NCBI RefSeq assembly: GCF_030151085.1
Contig: NZ_JASLER010000056.1
Span: 124,001 to 188,000, forward strand
DNA: 64,000 nucleotides
Direction: 5' to 3'
Source: Bacteroides sp.
Lineage (GTDB): Bacteria; Bacteroidota; Bacteroidia; Bacteroidales; Bacteroidaceae
Positions 18,705 through 28,926 of the stretch are shown here, piece after piece. The notes beneath the pieces are model-generated. The model ran no database searches. It was not told the DNA's origin and worked only from the letters and a program-made list of their open reading frames with translations. The translations under genes were made by a program, and so were the position numbers. Position 1 is the stretch's first letter; every line of letters starts with the position of its first letter.

Positions 18705-21700
18705 ATGGAAAAACACATGAAGACATTTTTAGTAGCTATGCTGACTTTGTTCAGTATCGGGATGTACGCCCAAGAAAAGATTAAAATCACGGGAATCGTG
18801 AAAGATACAAACGGTGAAACCGTAATCGGCGCCAACGTTTCCGTCAAAGGAACCACCATTGGTGCAATCACTAACATAGATGGAGCATTCACCATAGAGG
18901 TACCAAGTGACGGCAAATTAGTCATCTCGTATATCGGTTATGTAAAACAGGAAATCGGTATTCAAGGGAAACAAAACTTCACCATAACCTTGAAAGAAGA
19001 TTCTGAAATGCTGTCCGAAGTGGTAGTAACCGCTTTAGGTATAAAACGCGAAAAGAAAGCATTGGGCTATGCCATGCAGGAAGTGAAAACAGAGTCATTC
19101 TCCGAAAACCGTTCAACAAGCGTCTCTAACCTGCTGCAAGGGAAAATAGCAGGTGTACAGATTTCTCAATCGGCAGGTGGTGTCAGCGGTTCAACCCGTG
19201 TCGTCCTGCGTGGACTTAACTCTTTGAGTGGAAACAATTCTCCGCTTTGGGTCGTGGACGGATTGCCTATTCTGGACAACAAAAACGGAGATTATGCATC
19301 AGGAGCATCCGATCTTAATCCGGATGACATTGAAAGCATCTCTGTGCTGAAAGGTGCTAATGCAGCCGCTTTATATGGTTCGAGAGCACAAAGCGGTGCC
19401 ATCTTGATCACCACAAAAAAAGGTAAAGCCGGATCGTTTCAAGTAGAATATAACGGATATGTTTCTATGACGAAAGCCTATAATTCTTATGAATTCCAAG
19501 ACACGTACGGACAAGGTAGTAACGGAGCTTATTCTATGGAAGCCAGACAATCTTGGGGACCTAAAATGGAAGGTCAAACCATCCAAAACTGGCGTAATGT
19601 ACTGTATGGAGACAAAGCATATCAAGATTACGCCATGCTCCCTCAAACAGACCAAGTGGATGATTTCTTCCGTACAGCTTTGAACTATGTCAATTCAGTA
19701 AGCGTAAGCGGTGGCGGTGAAAAACTAAATGCACGTTTCTCCTTTACAGACAGCCGTAATGAAGGCATATTACCGAACGAATCACTCAACAAGCAAAATT
19801 ATAACCTAAATGTTGAATTCAAAAGTAAATATTTAACCGTAGGAGGCAAAGTGACTTACTTCAGAGAAAAGGCTAAAAATAAGCCGGCATGGAATCAAGG
19901 TCCTTGGCAGCAAATCATCCAGATTCCAAGAAGCATTCGCTTTGCCGATTTACGAAACCCCATGGGACAAGAGGGATACACCGTAAACTGGTCGGGGGAT
20001 AGTGAAAGCGTTTTAAACCCCTATCAGTTTTTATTGGACGGAAACGGAAATGAATTAAATCGTAATCGTCTCTTGGGAATGCTGACTCTGACCGGACACA
20101 TCACCGACTACTTAAAATTGACCGGAAGAATAGGACTTGACCGCCTTTCTGATGATTTGGAAGAGTATTCTACTTACCACAATAAAGCAACGACACCGCG
20201 CAACTTGATAAGGATCACCAATTCTACAAGAGAGGAGCTAAATGCGGATTTAATGTTGAACTTCGACAAAAGATTCAAAGATTTCTCGGTAACCGCCAAC
20301 TTAGGAATCGCTGCACGCTATAATAAATTCAAATCCTTGAAAGCGGAAAGTGGAGCAGCCATCATACCCGGCTTTACCGCTTTAGGTAACGGTACCAGCA
20401 AGCTTGCCACTCAAGATAAAAATTCAAGCCGTGTCAACTCTGTTTTAGGAAATGCAACTTTAGGGTATAAGGGATATGCTTTCTTGGATGTTTCTGCCCG
20501 AAATGACTGGTCATCTACATTGCCACCCTCCAACTGGTCTTATTTTTACCCATCGGTAAGTTTAAGCGGTATATTATCAGATATTCTAAAAATGCCGCGC
20601 GAGTACTTCTTGAAGATACGCGGTTCGTGGGCACAAGTGGGTAATGACACGACTCCCTATTCACTTTATAATGTATATACATTGGGTAACATTCAAGGAA
20701 TACATACGGTAGGACAAACTTCCAACACCTACCCTTTAGCTGACTTGAAACCTGAAAAGACTACTTCCTGGGAAGTAGGATTCGACTACCGCATGTTCAA
20801 TAACCGATTAGGATTTGACTTTACTTATTACAGATCGACCACTGTTGATCAGATTTTATCTATCACGATCCCAGGATCTTCCGGTTATACGTATAAGAAA
20901 ATTAATTCCGGCAAGATGGAAAGCAAAGGTGTGGAACTTATGATAAGCGGAACTCCTGTACAAACCAAAGACTGGCGTTGGGATGTAAATTTGAATTGGG
21001 GCACGAATTCTACCCGCAACATTGAATTGAACGAGAAAATTAAACGTTATACTTTCACCAGTACCAATTCCATCCGGATAGGAAGTGTCGTCATAGATGA
21101 AGGGGGCAAGTTCGGTGACATCGTAGCCACTGCTTACCAAAAGAATGAGGATGGCAGAATATTGGTGAATGAAAAAGGATTACCCCTTATCAACACAAAA
21201 TCCAGCCAGGTAATCGGCAATATGATGCCGGATTGGACAGGTTCTTTCAGTACGACACTCAGTTATAAGAATATCGTATTCAACGCTTTGGTGGATGTAA
21301 GATGGGGAGGCGAATTCCTCTCTCTGACCGACGCACTTGCTTGCGGAGCCGGAACATCCGCACGTACCATGAAAGGTCGTGACGGAATGGTAGTGAATGG
21401 CATTGTAAAATCAACCGGTGAGGAAAATAGCAAAGAAATTACGGCACAGCAATTCTATTCTACCATATCGGGTCAATACCCGGTAGGTGAGGAATTCTTA
21501 CACGATGCAAGCTACGTGAAGCTACGCGAGTTATCAATAGGCTACACCTTGCCCGATTTATGGTTCAAACAGACTCCTATCAGCAAAGTAAAGGTAGCCA
21601 TTGTAGGACGGGACTTGTTCAATATCTATAAAGCAGCACCCGTAAATGCAGAATTTGCCCAAAACAGTCAGGATGTTTACCAAGCTTATGAGCTTGCAGC

Positions 21701-21749
21701 ACTCCCTTCAACAAGAACAATCGGTTTCTCTCTTAATGTTAAATTTTAA
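18705..21749 (+). CDS. SusC-like TonB-dependent outer-membrane transporter (SusC2)
   Basis: Second oligosaccharide import channel. Signal peptide MEKHMKTFLVAMLTLF to YAQ, carboxypeptidase-like extension (ITGIVKDTNGETVIGANVSV), TonB box region SEVVVTALGIKREKKALGYA, plug motif VLKGANAAALYGSRAQSGA, and a barrel ending in LNVKF. The GIKREKKALGYA form is the one often paired with SusD proteins of the second Pfam type, and that is what follows. Normal length (1,014). It is the first full-size gene of a compact operon running to 28919. Confidence 0.95.
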   Translation: MEKHMKTFLVAMLTLFSIGMYAQEKIKITGIVKDTNGETVIGANVSVKGTTIGAITNIDGAFTIEVPSDGKLVISYIGYVKQEIGIQGKQNFTITLKEDSEMLSEVVVTALGIKREKKALGYAMQEVKTESFSENRSTSVSNLLQGKIAGVQISQSAGGVSGSTRVVLRGLNSLSGNNSPLWVVDGLPILDNKNGDYASGASDLNPDDIESISVLKGANAAALYGSRAQSGAILITTKKGKAGSFQVEYNGYVSMTKAYNSYEFQDTYGQGSNGAYSMEARQSWGPKMEGQTIQNWRNVLYGDKAYQDYAMLPQTDQVDDFFRTALNYVNSVSVSGGGEKLNARFSFTDSRNEGILPNESLNKQNYNLNVEFKSKYLTVGGKVTYFREKAKNKPAWNQGPWQQIIQIPRSIRFADLRNPMGQEGYTVNWSGDSESVLNPYQFLLDGNGNELNRNRLLGMLTLTGHITDYLKLTGRIGLDRLSDDLEEYSTYHNKATTPRNLIRITNSTREELNADLMLNFDKRFKDFSVTANLGIAARYNKFKSLKAESGAAIIPGFTALGNGTSKLATQDKNSSRVNSVLGNATLGYKGYAFLDVSARNDWSSTLPPSNWSYFYPSVSLSGILSDILKMPREYFLKIRGSWAQVGNDTTPYSLYNVYTLGNIQGIHTVGQTSNTYPLADLKPEKTTSWEVGFDYRMFNNRLGFDFTYYRSTTVDQILSITIPGSSGYTYKKINSGKMESKGVELMISGTPVQTKDWRWDVNLNWGTNSTRNIELNEKIKRYTFTSTNSIRIGSVVIDEGGKFGDIVATAYQKNEDGRILVNEKGLPLINTKSSQVIGNMMPDWTGSFSTTLSYKNIVFNALVDVRWGGEFLSLTDALACGAGTSARTMKGRDGMVVNGIVKSTGEENSKEITAQQFYSTISGQYPVGEEFLHDASYVKLRELSIGYTLPDLWFKQTPISKVKVAIVGRDLFNIYKAAPVNAEFAQNSQDVYQAYELAALPSTRTIGFSLNVKF

Positions 21750-21751
21750 AT

Positions 21752-23359
21752 ATGATTACTATGAAATTGAATAAGGCACTTATAATAGTTACATCTGTAT
21801 GTATGTTCAGTTGTACAAACGGATTTGAAAACCTGAACAAAGATCCGCTGGCAGTAAACGAAGTATCACCACAGCTTGTATTGCCCTATATGCAACATGA
21901 AGGATTCCAATTAGACATCGGTGAATACCAAATGTCATCACTCTTATATTCCTCTCTATATTGTCAATACATTGCCAATACTACCCCCAGTTTCAATTCA
22001 GGCAATTATGTATTCAACAATAAATGGGCGGAACGCGGTTATTGGACTCCTTATTATCAAGCTCAATTGAAAAATCTCCGTGAAGTGGAGCAAACATTGG
22101 GAAAGCATCCTGAATACAATGACATGTACCAGATTATGCGTATAGTGACAGCCATGGGCAGCATGCGCATCACAGATATTTTTGGAGATGTACCTTACTT
22201 CGAAGCCGGGAAAGGTGAAACTCAAACTCCTTACGACAGCCAAAAAGAGATTTATTACGATATTTTCAAAGAATTGTCCGAAGCAGTTGGCTTATTGAAA
22301 CAAAAGCGCGAAGGACAACTGACTTATGGAAGCGAAGATTTAATGTTTCAAGGCAACGTTGACCAATGGATAAAACTGGCTAACTCTCTGCGGCTTCGTG
22401 CTGCCATACGCTTGTCGTTCATTGATCCGGACAAAGCTGAAACAGAAGGAACAGCCGCTCTTAAAGAATCATTAATGACTTCCAATGAGGACAATGCCAA
22501 TCTCTCGACAAGTCTATATATCGAATGTCACGGCAATCCTTTAGTGGGTCCATGCAGTTATCGTAATGAATTCAGAGCCAGCAAGACAATGGTGGATATG
22601 CTGATGAATACCAGTTCCATCGCTGATCCCCGCCTTACACTAATGTGTTCACAAACGGAGGCCTGGGTATCGGGAGAATCGGAAGTACAATACAGAGGAG
22701 TACCCAACGGAGTTGCACAAGCCGATCTGGCAGAAGAAGAATATAGCAACAGATTCAACTCCAATGTTTGGGGATATATGTGGGGATATACTTGGAACAA
22801 CGCAGACAAGGGTTCACACACCCCTACTCCATCCGGAGACATTATACGCCCTCTGGTTATGATGAACTACGCAGAGGTCTGTTTCTTAAAAGCAGAAGCT
22901 GCCATACGTGGCTGGGAAGGAGCAGGAGACGCAAAAAGCAATTATGAAGCAGGTATCAAAGCTTCTTTTGAAGAAATGAGAGCCGGTGCTCCTGAGGGAA
23001 CTTACACAACAAGTGAAGATGAAATCTATTTGACTACCGGAAAAGTGAAATGGGAAGACAATGCCGATTTTGAAACCCGGTTAGAACAAATCATCACCCA
23101 GAAATGGATCGGCATCTATCCTAACTCCAATGAAGCATGGGCAGAGTTCAGACGTACGGGATATCCGAATCTGAATCCTGTTGTACTAAGTTTGGAATCA
23201 AGCATTAATGCAGAAAACGGAGAATTCATCAAGAAGCTTCGCTATGTTGATAATGAATTAATTAACAACAAAGAAAATGCAACTGCCCCTTCTTTAAATG
23301 GAGGAAAAGGAGATGGAGTAAATGTACGTGTTTGGTGGGATACCAACCGTTATAACTAA
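21752..23359 (+). CDS. SusD-like lipoprotein, second subfamily (SusD2)
   Basis: Glycan-binding partner of SusC2, starting 2 bp after its stop (ATG at 21761 is an alternative). Lipobox MFSC, mature start CTNGFENLNKDP. Family marks are MGSMRITDIFGDVPYFEA and EVCFLKAEAAIRGW, and the end carries a KWIGIYPNSNEAWAEFRRTG segment, all typical of the SusD-like_2 group and different from SusD1 and SusD3. Length 535. Confidence 0.93.
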   Translation: MITMKLNKALIIVTSVCMFSCTNGFENLNKDPLAVNEVSPQLVLPYMQHEGFQLDIGEYQMSSLLYSSLYCQYIANTTPSFNSGNYVFNNKWAERGYWTPYYQAQLKNLREVEQTLGKHPEYNDMYQIMRIVTAMGSMRITDIFGDVPYFEAGKGETQTPYDSQKEIYYDIFKELSEAVGLLKQKREGQLTYGSEDLMFQGNVDQWIKLANSLRLRAAIRLSFIDPDKAETEGTAALKESLMTSNEDNANLSTSLYIECHGNPLVGPCSYRNEFRASKTMVDMLMNTSSIADPRLTLMCSQTEAWVSGESEVQYRGVPNGVAQADLAEEEYSNRFNSNVWGYMWGYTWNNADKGSHTPTPSGDIIRPLVMMNYAEVCFLKAEAAIRGWEGAGDAKSNYEAGIKASFEEMRAGAPEGTYTTSEDEIYLTTGKVKWEDNADFETRLEQIITQKWIGIYPNSNEAWAEFRRTGYPNLNPVVLSLESSINAENGEFIKKLRYVDNELINNKENATAPSLNGGKGDGVNVRVWWDTNRYN

Positions 23360-23380
23360 TCAATGAATCATAAAACTTAT

Positions 23381-24241
23381 ATGAAAACAATAAGCTGCAT
23401 TTTAACTGCGATGATGATAATCTTCAGTAGTTGCACCCAACAAGCAAAAGACGGAAAGCAAGTTCTTGAAACGGACACACAGAAAGCGTATGAAATCATA
23501 TCAACCGTACGGCTGACTGTTAGTGAGAGCAAGCGTTTGATAGCCAAGGGAATCGTAGTGAACAAAGATGTACAGGACAGACTGAAGAACGGCATCGTCA
23601 TCATTACTCTGGGAACTACCAATACATACATTGCCGAAGAACTTGCTAATCTGGAAGCTCCCAGAGGTAGTTTTGTTACCGGACGCATCTTTCCCAGCTC
23701 GAAAGAAGACTTTGGCAAAGACTTAAAACGCCGTTCTGAAATCGTACTGATAAAAGGAGAAATAATTGACATGCCTTACGTCGATGCGCTGGCTCGCATG
23801 AATGCCAAAGACATCGTGTTCAAAGGCGCCAACATAGTGAATTATGCCAAACGCCAAGCCGCCGTATGCGTAGGGGCCCCCGATGGTGGCACCGTAGCCA
23901 AGCTGCGCAAATACACCGACAACGGCAAAGGACGTTGGATTGTACCGGTAGGACTGGAGAAAGAAACCACACAAGACCTGTTTGAAATGCAGCAACTGGT
24001 CAATAACAGTACCAACCGAGACAAAGGAACCGTGCGCCTCAACGCCACAGAAGGCAACATCTATACCGAAATCGAAGCTATCAAGGAATTTGCCGAAGTG
24101 GATGTGTTCGTTACTGCCAAAGGCGGTATCGACGGAGCCGAGGGGGGCGTCTCTTTACTTGTATGCGGCAATAAACAAGAAGTTGAAAAAGTCAAGGATA
24201 TCATAAAACAAATAAGCGGAGAACCTGCTTTCATCAAATAA
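23381..24241 (+). CDS. Unrecognised exported lipoprotein with nucleotide/sugar-enzyme-like glycine motifs
   Basis: I do not recognise the function. ATG 23381 gives a compact lipoprotein signal with lipobox FSSC; ATG 23363 is an alternative six codons earlier. The mature part has short conserved-looking loops: GTTNTYIAEEL (from residue 78), FKGAN (from 147), GAPDGGT (from 165), and VPVGLEKET, then a helical end with AKGGIDGAEGGVSLLVCG. These remind me of a cytosolic conserved hypothetical family of anaerobes in which a GTTN loop and a P-x-GGT loop occur, but here the protein is exported. It lies between SusD2 and the fucosidase with close spacing, so it belongs to the operon. It could be a degraded-sugar isomerase- or lyase-like enzyme or a binding protein. 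No transmembrane segment apart from the signal. Confidence 0.55.
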   Translation: MKTISCILTAMMIIFSSCTQQAKDGKQVLETDTQKAYEIISTVRLTVSESKRLIAKGIVVNKDVQDRLKNGIVIITLGTTNTYIAEELANLEAPRGSFVTGRIFPSSKEDFGKDLKRRSEIVLIKGEIIDMPYVDALARMNAKDIVFKGANIVNYAKRQAAVCVGAPDGGTVAKLRKYTDNGKGRWIVPVGLEKETTQDLFEMQQLVNNSTNRDKGTVRLNATEGNIYTEIEAIKEFAEVDVFVTAKGGIDGAEGGVSLLVCGNKQEVEKVKDIIKQISGEPAFIK

Positions 24242-24260
24242 CCAAATAAATTCAGTAACA

Positions 24261-25667
24261 ATGAAAAAGATTTTACTATTCACTGCAAGTATCTGTATGT
24301 CTCTGGCACTCCATGCACAGCAAGATACTAAAATTAAAGCGGACGACTTTGTACATAAGAGTTCGGAAACCTACGAATACCCTACTGATACGGAAGTTCT
24401 GAAGAAGTTGGAACAATGGCAAGACCAAAAATTCGGCGTGCTGTTCCATTGGGGAGTATATGCAGTCCGTGGCACAGCCGAATCGTGGGGATTGTGTTCT
24501 GAACCGCAACCATGGATGTACAGAAGCCGCAAAAAGGCAAATGACGTCTCGTACGGTGAATTCAAGAAATGGTATTGGGATCAAGCCAAAGAGCTTAATC
24601 CTGTTAACTTTGAGCCGTCCGATTGGGCAAAAACAATGAAAGAAGCCGGATTCAAGTACCTGCTTTTCACCACAAAACACCATGACGGGTTCTGTATGTT
24701 CGACTCTAAATATACAGACTACAACATAGCCCAAGGTCCTTATAAGAATGGCAAATACAGCAATATAGCTTATCATCTTTTCGATGCTTTCCGCAAAGAG
24801 AATTTCATGATTGGTGCCTACTTTTCGAAAGCGGACTGGCACAACGAGGATTATTGGGATCCCGACTATGCAACTCCAACACGTAACCCCAATTATGATA
24901 TTCAGGCAAATCCTCAGAAATGGAACAAGTTCCAGCAATTCACAGCCAATCAGATTGACGAATTGATGTCTGATTACGGACGTATGGATGTACTTTGGTT
25001 AGATGCCGGCTGGGTACGGGAGCCACAACAAGATATTAAGATAGACGAGATTGTAAACAAAGCGCGCAGCAAACAACCGGGATTGATTGTAGCAGACAGA
25101 ACGGTGCCTGGACGTAACGAGAACTATCAGACTCCGGAACGCAAAATACCGGAAACTCAAATAGCTCACCCCTGGGAATCGAATATGCCCTTGACCGGAA
25201 AGTGGGGTTGGAAACCGAATGCTCAATGCAAATCGGCTACTTGGGTTATCAATACATTGATTGAAATTGTAGCCAAAGGCGGATGTTTCGCATTGGGCTT
25301 AGGTCCGAACTCTGATGGAACTTTTGAAGAAGAGATACATGCTGTTCTGAAACAAACCGGCGCATGGCTCAAGCAAAACGGGAAAGCTATCTATGCAACG
25401 CGCATCACTCCCAATTATAACAGCGGAAATGTATGGTTCACTGCCAATAAAGATGGAAAAACACTATATGCCATCTATGCATTGCCCGAAGGAGAAAAAT
25501 TGCCGAATACTATCGAATGGGAAGGTAATAGACCAACCGGCAAAATGATTCTGCTCCAGAATAACCAGCAAGTAAAATATACCTGCAAAAATGGGAAGGT
25601 TACAGTAAACCTACCTGAGAATTTAAAAAACGAGTCAATAGCTTTTAGCTTCAAACTCAAAAAATAG
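24261..25667 (+). CDS. GH29 alpha-L-fucosidase family protein
   Basis: Retaining glycosidase of the alpha-L-fucosidase family, secreted by a Sec signal (LALHAQ). Motifs: FGVLFHWGVYAV, FTTKHHDGFCMFDS, IGAYFSKADWHNEDYW, and the nucleophile strand MDVLWLDAGW (Asp248); a GGCFALGLGPNSDG loop follows, as usual in GH29. The acid/base residue cannot be placed with confidence. A small beta-sandwich ends the protein. It is in the SusC2 operon, 19 bp after the unknown lipoprotein and 34 bp before GH88, which suggests the target glycan carries fucose or a related sugar. Some GH29 members act on other alpha-linked sugars. Confidence 0.88.
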   Translation: MKKILLFTASICMSLALHAQQDTKIKADDFVHKSSETYEYPTDTEVLKKLEQWQDQKFGVLFHWGVYAVRGTAESWGLCSEPQPWMYRSRKKANDVSYGEFKKWYWDQAKELNPVNFEPSDWAKTMKEAGFKYLLFTTKHHDGFCMFDSKYTDYNIAQGPYKNGKYSNIAYHLFDAFRKENFMIGAYFSKADWHNEDYWDPDYATPTRNPNYDIQANPQKWNKFQQFTANQIDELMSDYGRMDVLWLDAGWVREPQQDIKIDEIVNKARSKQPGLIVADRTVPGRNENYQTPERKIPETQIAHPWESNMPLTGKWGWKPNAQCKSATWVINTLIEIVAKGGCFALGLGPNSDGTFEEEIHAVLKQTGAWLKQNGKAIYATRITPNYNSGNVWFTANKDGKTLYAIYALPEGEKLPNTIEWEGNRPTGKMILLQNNQQVKYTCKNGKVTVNLPENLKNESIAFSFKLKK

Positions 25668-25701
25668 CCCGATATAATACCATCTTTCAAAACTGAACAG
25701 A

Positions 25702-26955
25702 ATGAAGAAGAACTTTATTTTATTTATAATCACAATTCTTGGTTTATCATCCTGCGCTGATACACCCAAAAAGAATTGGACTGTTCATGCGCTGGATGTA
25801 GCGTCTCACCAACTGCAATTAACAGCGCAAGAGGTCACGGATTCCGCATTGCTCCCTCGTTCCATCTGGACAGGCTACGATGTCGATTTCTTAGTGAGAC
25901 AAATGGAACAAGACCTGAAAGTGTTTCAAGACTCTTTATGGCCTAACCCACCTGCCGAAAAGTTAGGGAAAAGACGGCTTTGCAATATCTACGACTGGAC
26001 GAGCGGTTTCTTCCCCGGTAGCCTTTGGTATATCTACGAGATGACCGGCAATGAAGAGTTAAAGGCCGAAGCCATCAAATATACCAATCTGTTAAATCCG
26101 GTACGGTATTATAAAGATAACCACGACATAGGCTTTATGATAAATTGCAGCTACGGAAACGCATTACGACTGGCTCCCAACGATACTATCCAGAACGTGT
26201 TAGTAGAAACTGCGGACAACTTATGCGAACGTTTCAACGAACAGATAGGCTGCATCCGCTCCTGGGATTTCGGACATTGGAATTATCCTGTTATCATTGA
26301 CAATATGATGAATCTGGACTTACTATTCAATGCCAGCAGGCTTACCGGAGACAAAAAATATTATGATATAGCCGTGAAACATGCCCAAACAACAATGAAA
26401 CATCATTTCCGCCCTGACTATACATGCTACCATGTTATCAGCTATAACAACGATGGCACGGTAGAGAGCAAAGGCACTCATCAAGGTCAGAGTGACCGGT
26501 CGGTCTGGGCACGCGGACAAGCATGGGCAGTATATGGCTATACAGCATGTTATCGTGAGACACGTGATGTGGAATTTCTAAGAGAAGCCACACATATTGC
26601 AGAGATGATAATGAATGAAGTCAAGACCAACGACAGTATTCCATATTGGGATTATAATGCACCGGACAGCAAAGAGACACCGCGTGATGCATCGGCTGCT
26701 TCTATTACGGCTTCCGCCTTTTTAGAACTCAGTACGCTTGCTCCCGATGGACAAAAGTACTTTGAGTATGCCGAAACCCTATTAAAGAACTTAACCGGAG
26801 AAGATTATCTGGCAAAAAAAGGCAAAAACCAAGGATATATATTAATGCATTCGGTAGGTTCATTGCCCCATGGTTCAGAGATAGATACGCCTCTAAATTA
26901 TGCCGATTACTATTATTTGGAAGCCCTGAAAAGGTATTTGGACATGATGAAATAG
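25702..26955 (+). CDS. GH88 unsaturated uronyl hydrolase, lipoprotein (second copy)
   Basis: Removes unsaturated uronate from lyase products in the periplasm. Lipobox LSSC, then CADTPKKNW. Barrel motifs: WTSGFFPGSLWYIYEMTG, HDIGFMINCSYGNALRL (Asp142) and YPVIIDNMMNLDLLFNA (Asp200). The 58-residue spacing of the two aspartates differs from the 61 of the first GH88 because the loop after the Trp is three residues shorter. It is very similar to the GH88 at 44401 along its whole length. Position between GH29 and a heparinase-type lyase fits a lyase-then-hydrolase route. Confidence 0.92.
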   Translation: MKKNFILFIITILGLSSCADTPKKNWTVHALDVASHQLQLTAQEVTDSALLPRSIWTGYDVDFLVRQMEQDLKVFQDSLWPNPPAEKLGKRRLCNIYDWTSGFFPGSLWYIYEMTGNEELKAEAIKYTNLLNPVRYYKDNHDIGFMINCSYGNALRLAPNDTIQNVLVETADNLCERFNEQIGCIRSWDFGHWNYPVIIDNMMNLDLLFNASRLTGDKKYYDIAVKHAQTTMKHHFRPDYTCYHVISYNNDGTVESKGTHQGQSDRSVWARGQAWAVYGYTACYRETRDVEFLREATHIAEMIMNEVKTNDSIPYWDYNAPDSKETPRDASAASITASAFLELSTLAPDGQKYFEYAETLLKNLTGEDYLAKKGKNQGYILMHSVGSLPHGSEIDTPLNYADYYYLEALKRYLDMMK

Positions 26956-26984
26956 TAAAATTCCACACATAATATATTCTATAA

Positions 26985-28919
26985 ATGGCAAGATTCAAAT
27001 TACTGTTATTGGCAAGCTATCTACTTATTAGTGCAACTTGCTCTTCTACAAATGCAACTGAAAGACATTTGCTTGAATACTCCATCGCCTATGAAGATTT
27101 AGGTGTAGCTATCCGCTACCAACAAAGTTGGGTGGACTATCCCGGTTATGCAGACCGAAACGCTTGGAAAGAAAAAGTAGATGCTGAAATAGGAGAGATT
27201 ATCATCAGAAATGGCGAGAAAGTACTGAATCACGTATGGAAACCGGACCTTGCTTCAGACTATTTAGCCTTTAAGCGCACCGGAGAGATACGTACCGGGC
27301 GTGCCAACCACAGAGCTTTACAAGCATTGACTCTTGCTGAACTCGTAGAAGGGAAAGGCAGATTCATGGATGCCATCATAGACGGTGTATGGTTCTTATG
27401 TGAAACGTCCTGGATACATTCGGCGCATCTGAACTTTCAGAAAGACCGTTCGGGACTGCCCGACAGAAATGAGCCGACCATTGAGTTGGTAGTTGCCGAC
27501 ATCGGTGCCCAAATGGCTTGGACTCACTATTTCTTTAAAGAAGAGTTCGAAAAAGTAAGTCCTCTTATCAACAAAAGAATAGTGGAAGAAGTCAATAAGA
27601 ATCTGATTAATCCCTATTTTGCACGAGATGATTATTGGTGGATGGGATTCAGTGGTCAGCAAGTAAACAACTGGAACCCGTGGATCAATTACAATGTATT
27701 GCAAGCCTTGATGCTGATGGAAGAAAACCCGGAGCGCATTCAACAGGGAATATGGAAGTTAATGAAGTCAACCGATTCCTTCTTCAGCATGTACCATGAA
27801 GACGGCGCTTGCGACGAAGGCCCCACTTATTGGAGCGGAGCGGCAGGATATGCGTTGAAGTTTTTGGATTTACTCGGCAAAGTAACCAGTAATCGTATAA
27901 ATATCTTCGATAAACCTCTTCTGCACAACATGGCGCAATACATCTACCGGGTACACATTGGTGGAAACTATTTCGTGAACTTTGCAGACTCTTCACCCAA
28001 AGTGAATCCGAACCCCGGCATTCTTTACCAATATGGGAAACGAATCGGAGATTCCAAGATGATGCAATTCGCAGCATTAATGGCACAGCAGAATCAAAGT
28101 TTCAAAGATGGCGTAAACGGTTATTTCGCCTCAGCTTTGGACGAGCTTTTCATGTACAAGGAGATTGTCAGACATCCGCAAGGCGAACCGCTGATTGGTG
28201 GCTATTGGTTTAAAGATACTCAGATTTGTGTAACCCGCGACCGCGAAGGTCAAACGAACGGTTTCTTTTTCGCGGCTAAGGGTGGACACAATCAGGAAAG
28301 TCACAATCATAATGATGTCGGTTCGTGCATTCTTTATTACAATAACAGTCCGCTACTTATAGATGCCGGGGTGGGAACTTATACCCGACAAACTTTCGGT
28401 CCGGAACGATATACAATATGGACCATGCAGTCCGGTTATCACAACTTGCCTACCATCAACGGAATGGAACAAAAGAACGGTAAAGAATTTGCGGCACATA
28501 GTCAACAATACAAAGCTGCTTCCAGAAGTGTATCATACCAAGTCAATATTGCCCAAGCCTATCCTAAAGAGGCAAATGTAGATAGCTGGATACGCAACTA
28601 CACGCTGAATAAAGGGAAAGACTTCACAATAACCGATGCTTGGCAACTGGCTTCATTCCAAAATCCATCGGTCTTGAATTTAATGACGTGCTGTGAAGTG
28701 ATAATTGATGATAATAAAGACATCATATTGACAAACGAAACCGGTCGATTTAAATTAGAATATAATAAGAAACTACTAAACCCTGCGGTCGATGCCATAG
28801 AATTGACGGACCCAAAATTGATAAAGGCATGGAAGGAGAAGAAACTTGCACGTATTCGTCTCACAATACAGTCACAAGCAACTTCCGGCAGGAGCAAATT
28901 GGTTATAAAAAAGCTGTAA
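26985..28919 (+). CDS. Heparinase II/III-type polysaccharide lyase, 644 residues
   Basis: Probable lyase acting on a uronic-acid polysaccharide. Signal peptide with a Cys near its end (ISATCSS), so possibly a lipoprotein. The alpha-toroid contains NHRALQALTLAELV, NNWNPWINYNVLQALML and YHEDGACDEGPTYWSGAAGY (Tyr282). The beta-sandwich carries FFFAAKGGHNQESHNHNDVG with H440-N-H442-N-D, the metal/catalytic region of this fold, and an IDAGVGTYT strand. There is no DUF4962-like extension, so this is a different subfamily from the three longer lyases; families PL33, PL35 or PL12 are candidates. Last gene of the SusC2 operon and followed by a terminator. Confidence 0.85.
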   Translation: MARFKLLLLASYLLISATCSSTNATERHLLEYSIAYEDLGVAIRYQQSWVDYPGYADRNAWKEKVDAEIGEIIIRNGEKVLNHVWKPDLASDYLAFKRTGEIRTGRANHRALQALTLAELVEGKGRFMDAIIDGVWFLCETSWIHSAHLNFQKDRSGLPDRNEPTIELVVADIGAQMAWTHYFFKEEFEKVSPLINKRIVEEVNKNLINPYFARDDYWWMGFSGQQVNNWNPWINYNVLQALMLMEENPERIQQGIWKLMKSTDSFFSMYHEDGACDEGPTYWSGAAGYALKFLDLLGKVTSNRINIFDKPLLHNMAQYIYRVHIGGNYFVNFADSSPKVNPNPGILYQYGKRIGDSKMMQFAALMAQQNQSFKDGVNGYFASALDELFMYKEIVRHPQGEPLIGGYWFKDTQICVTRDREGQTNGFFFAAKGGHNQESHNHNDVGSCILYYNNSPLLIDAGVGTYTRQTFGPERYTIWTMQSGYHNLPTINGMEQKNGKEFAAHSQQYKAASRSVSYQVNIAQAYPKEANVDSWIRNYTLNKGKDFTITDAWQLASFQNPSVLNLMTCCEVIIDDNKDIILTNETGRFKLEYNKKLLNPAVDAIELTDPKLIKAWKEKKLARIRLTIQSQATSGRSKLVIKKL

Positions 28920-28926
28920 AAGAGGG

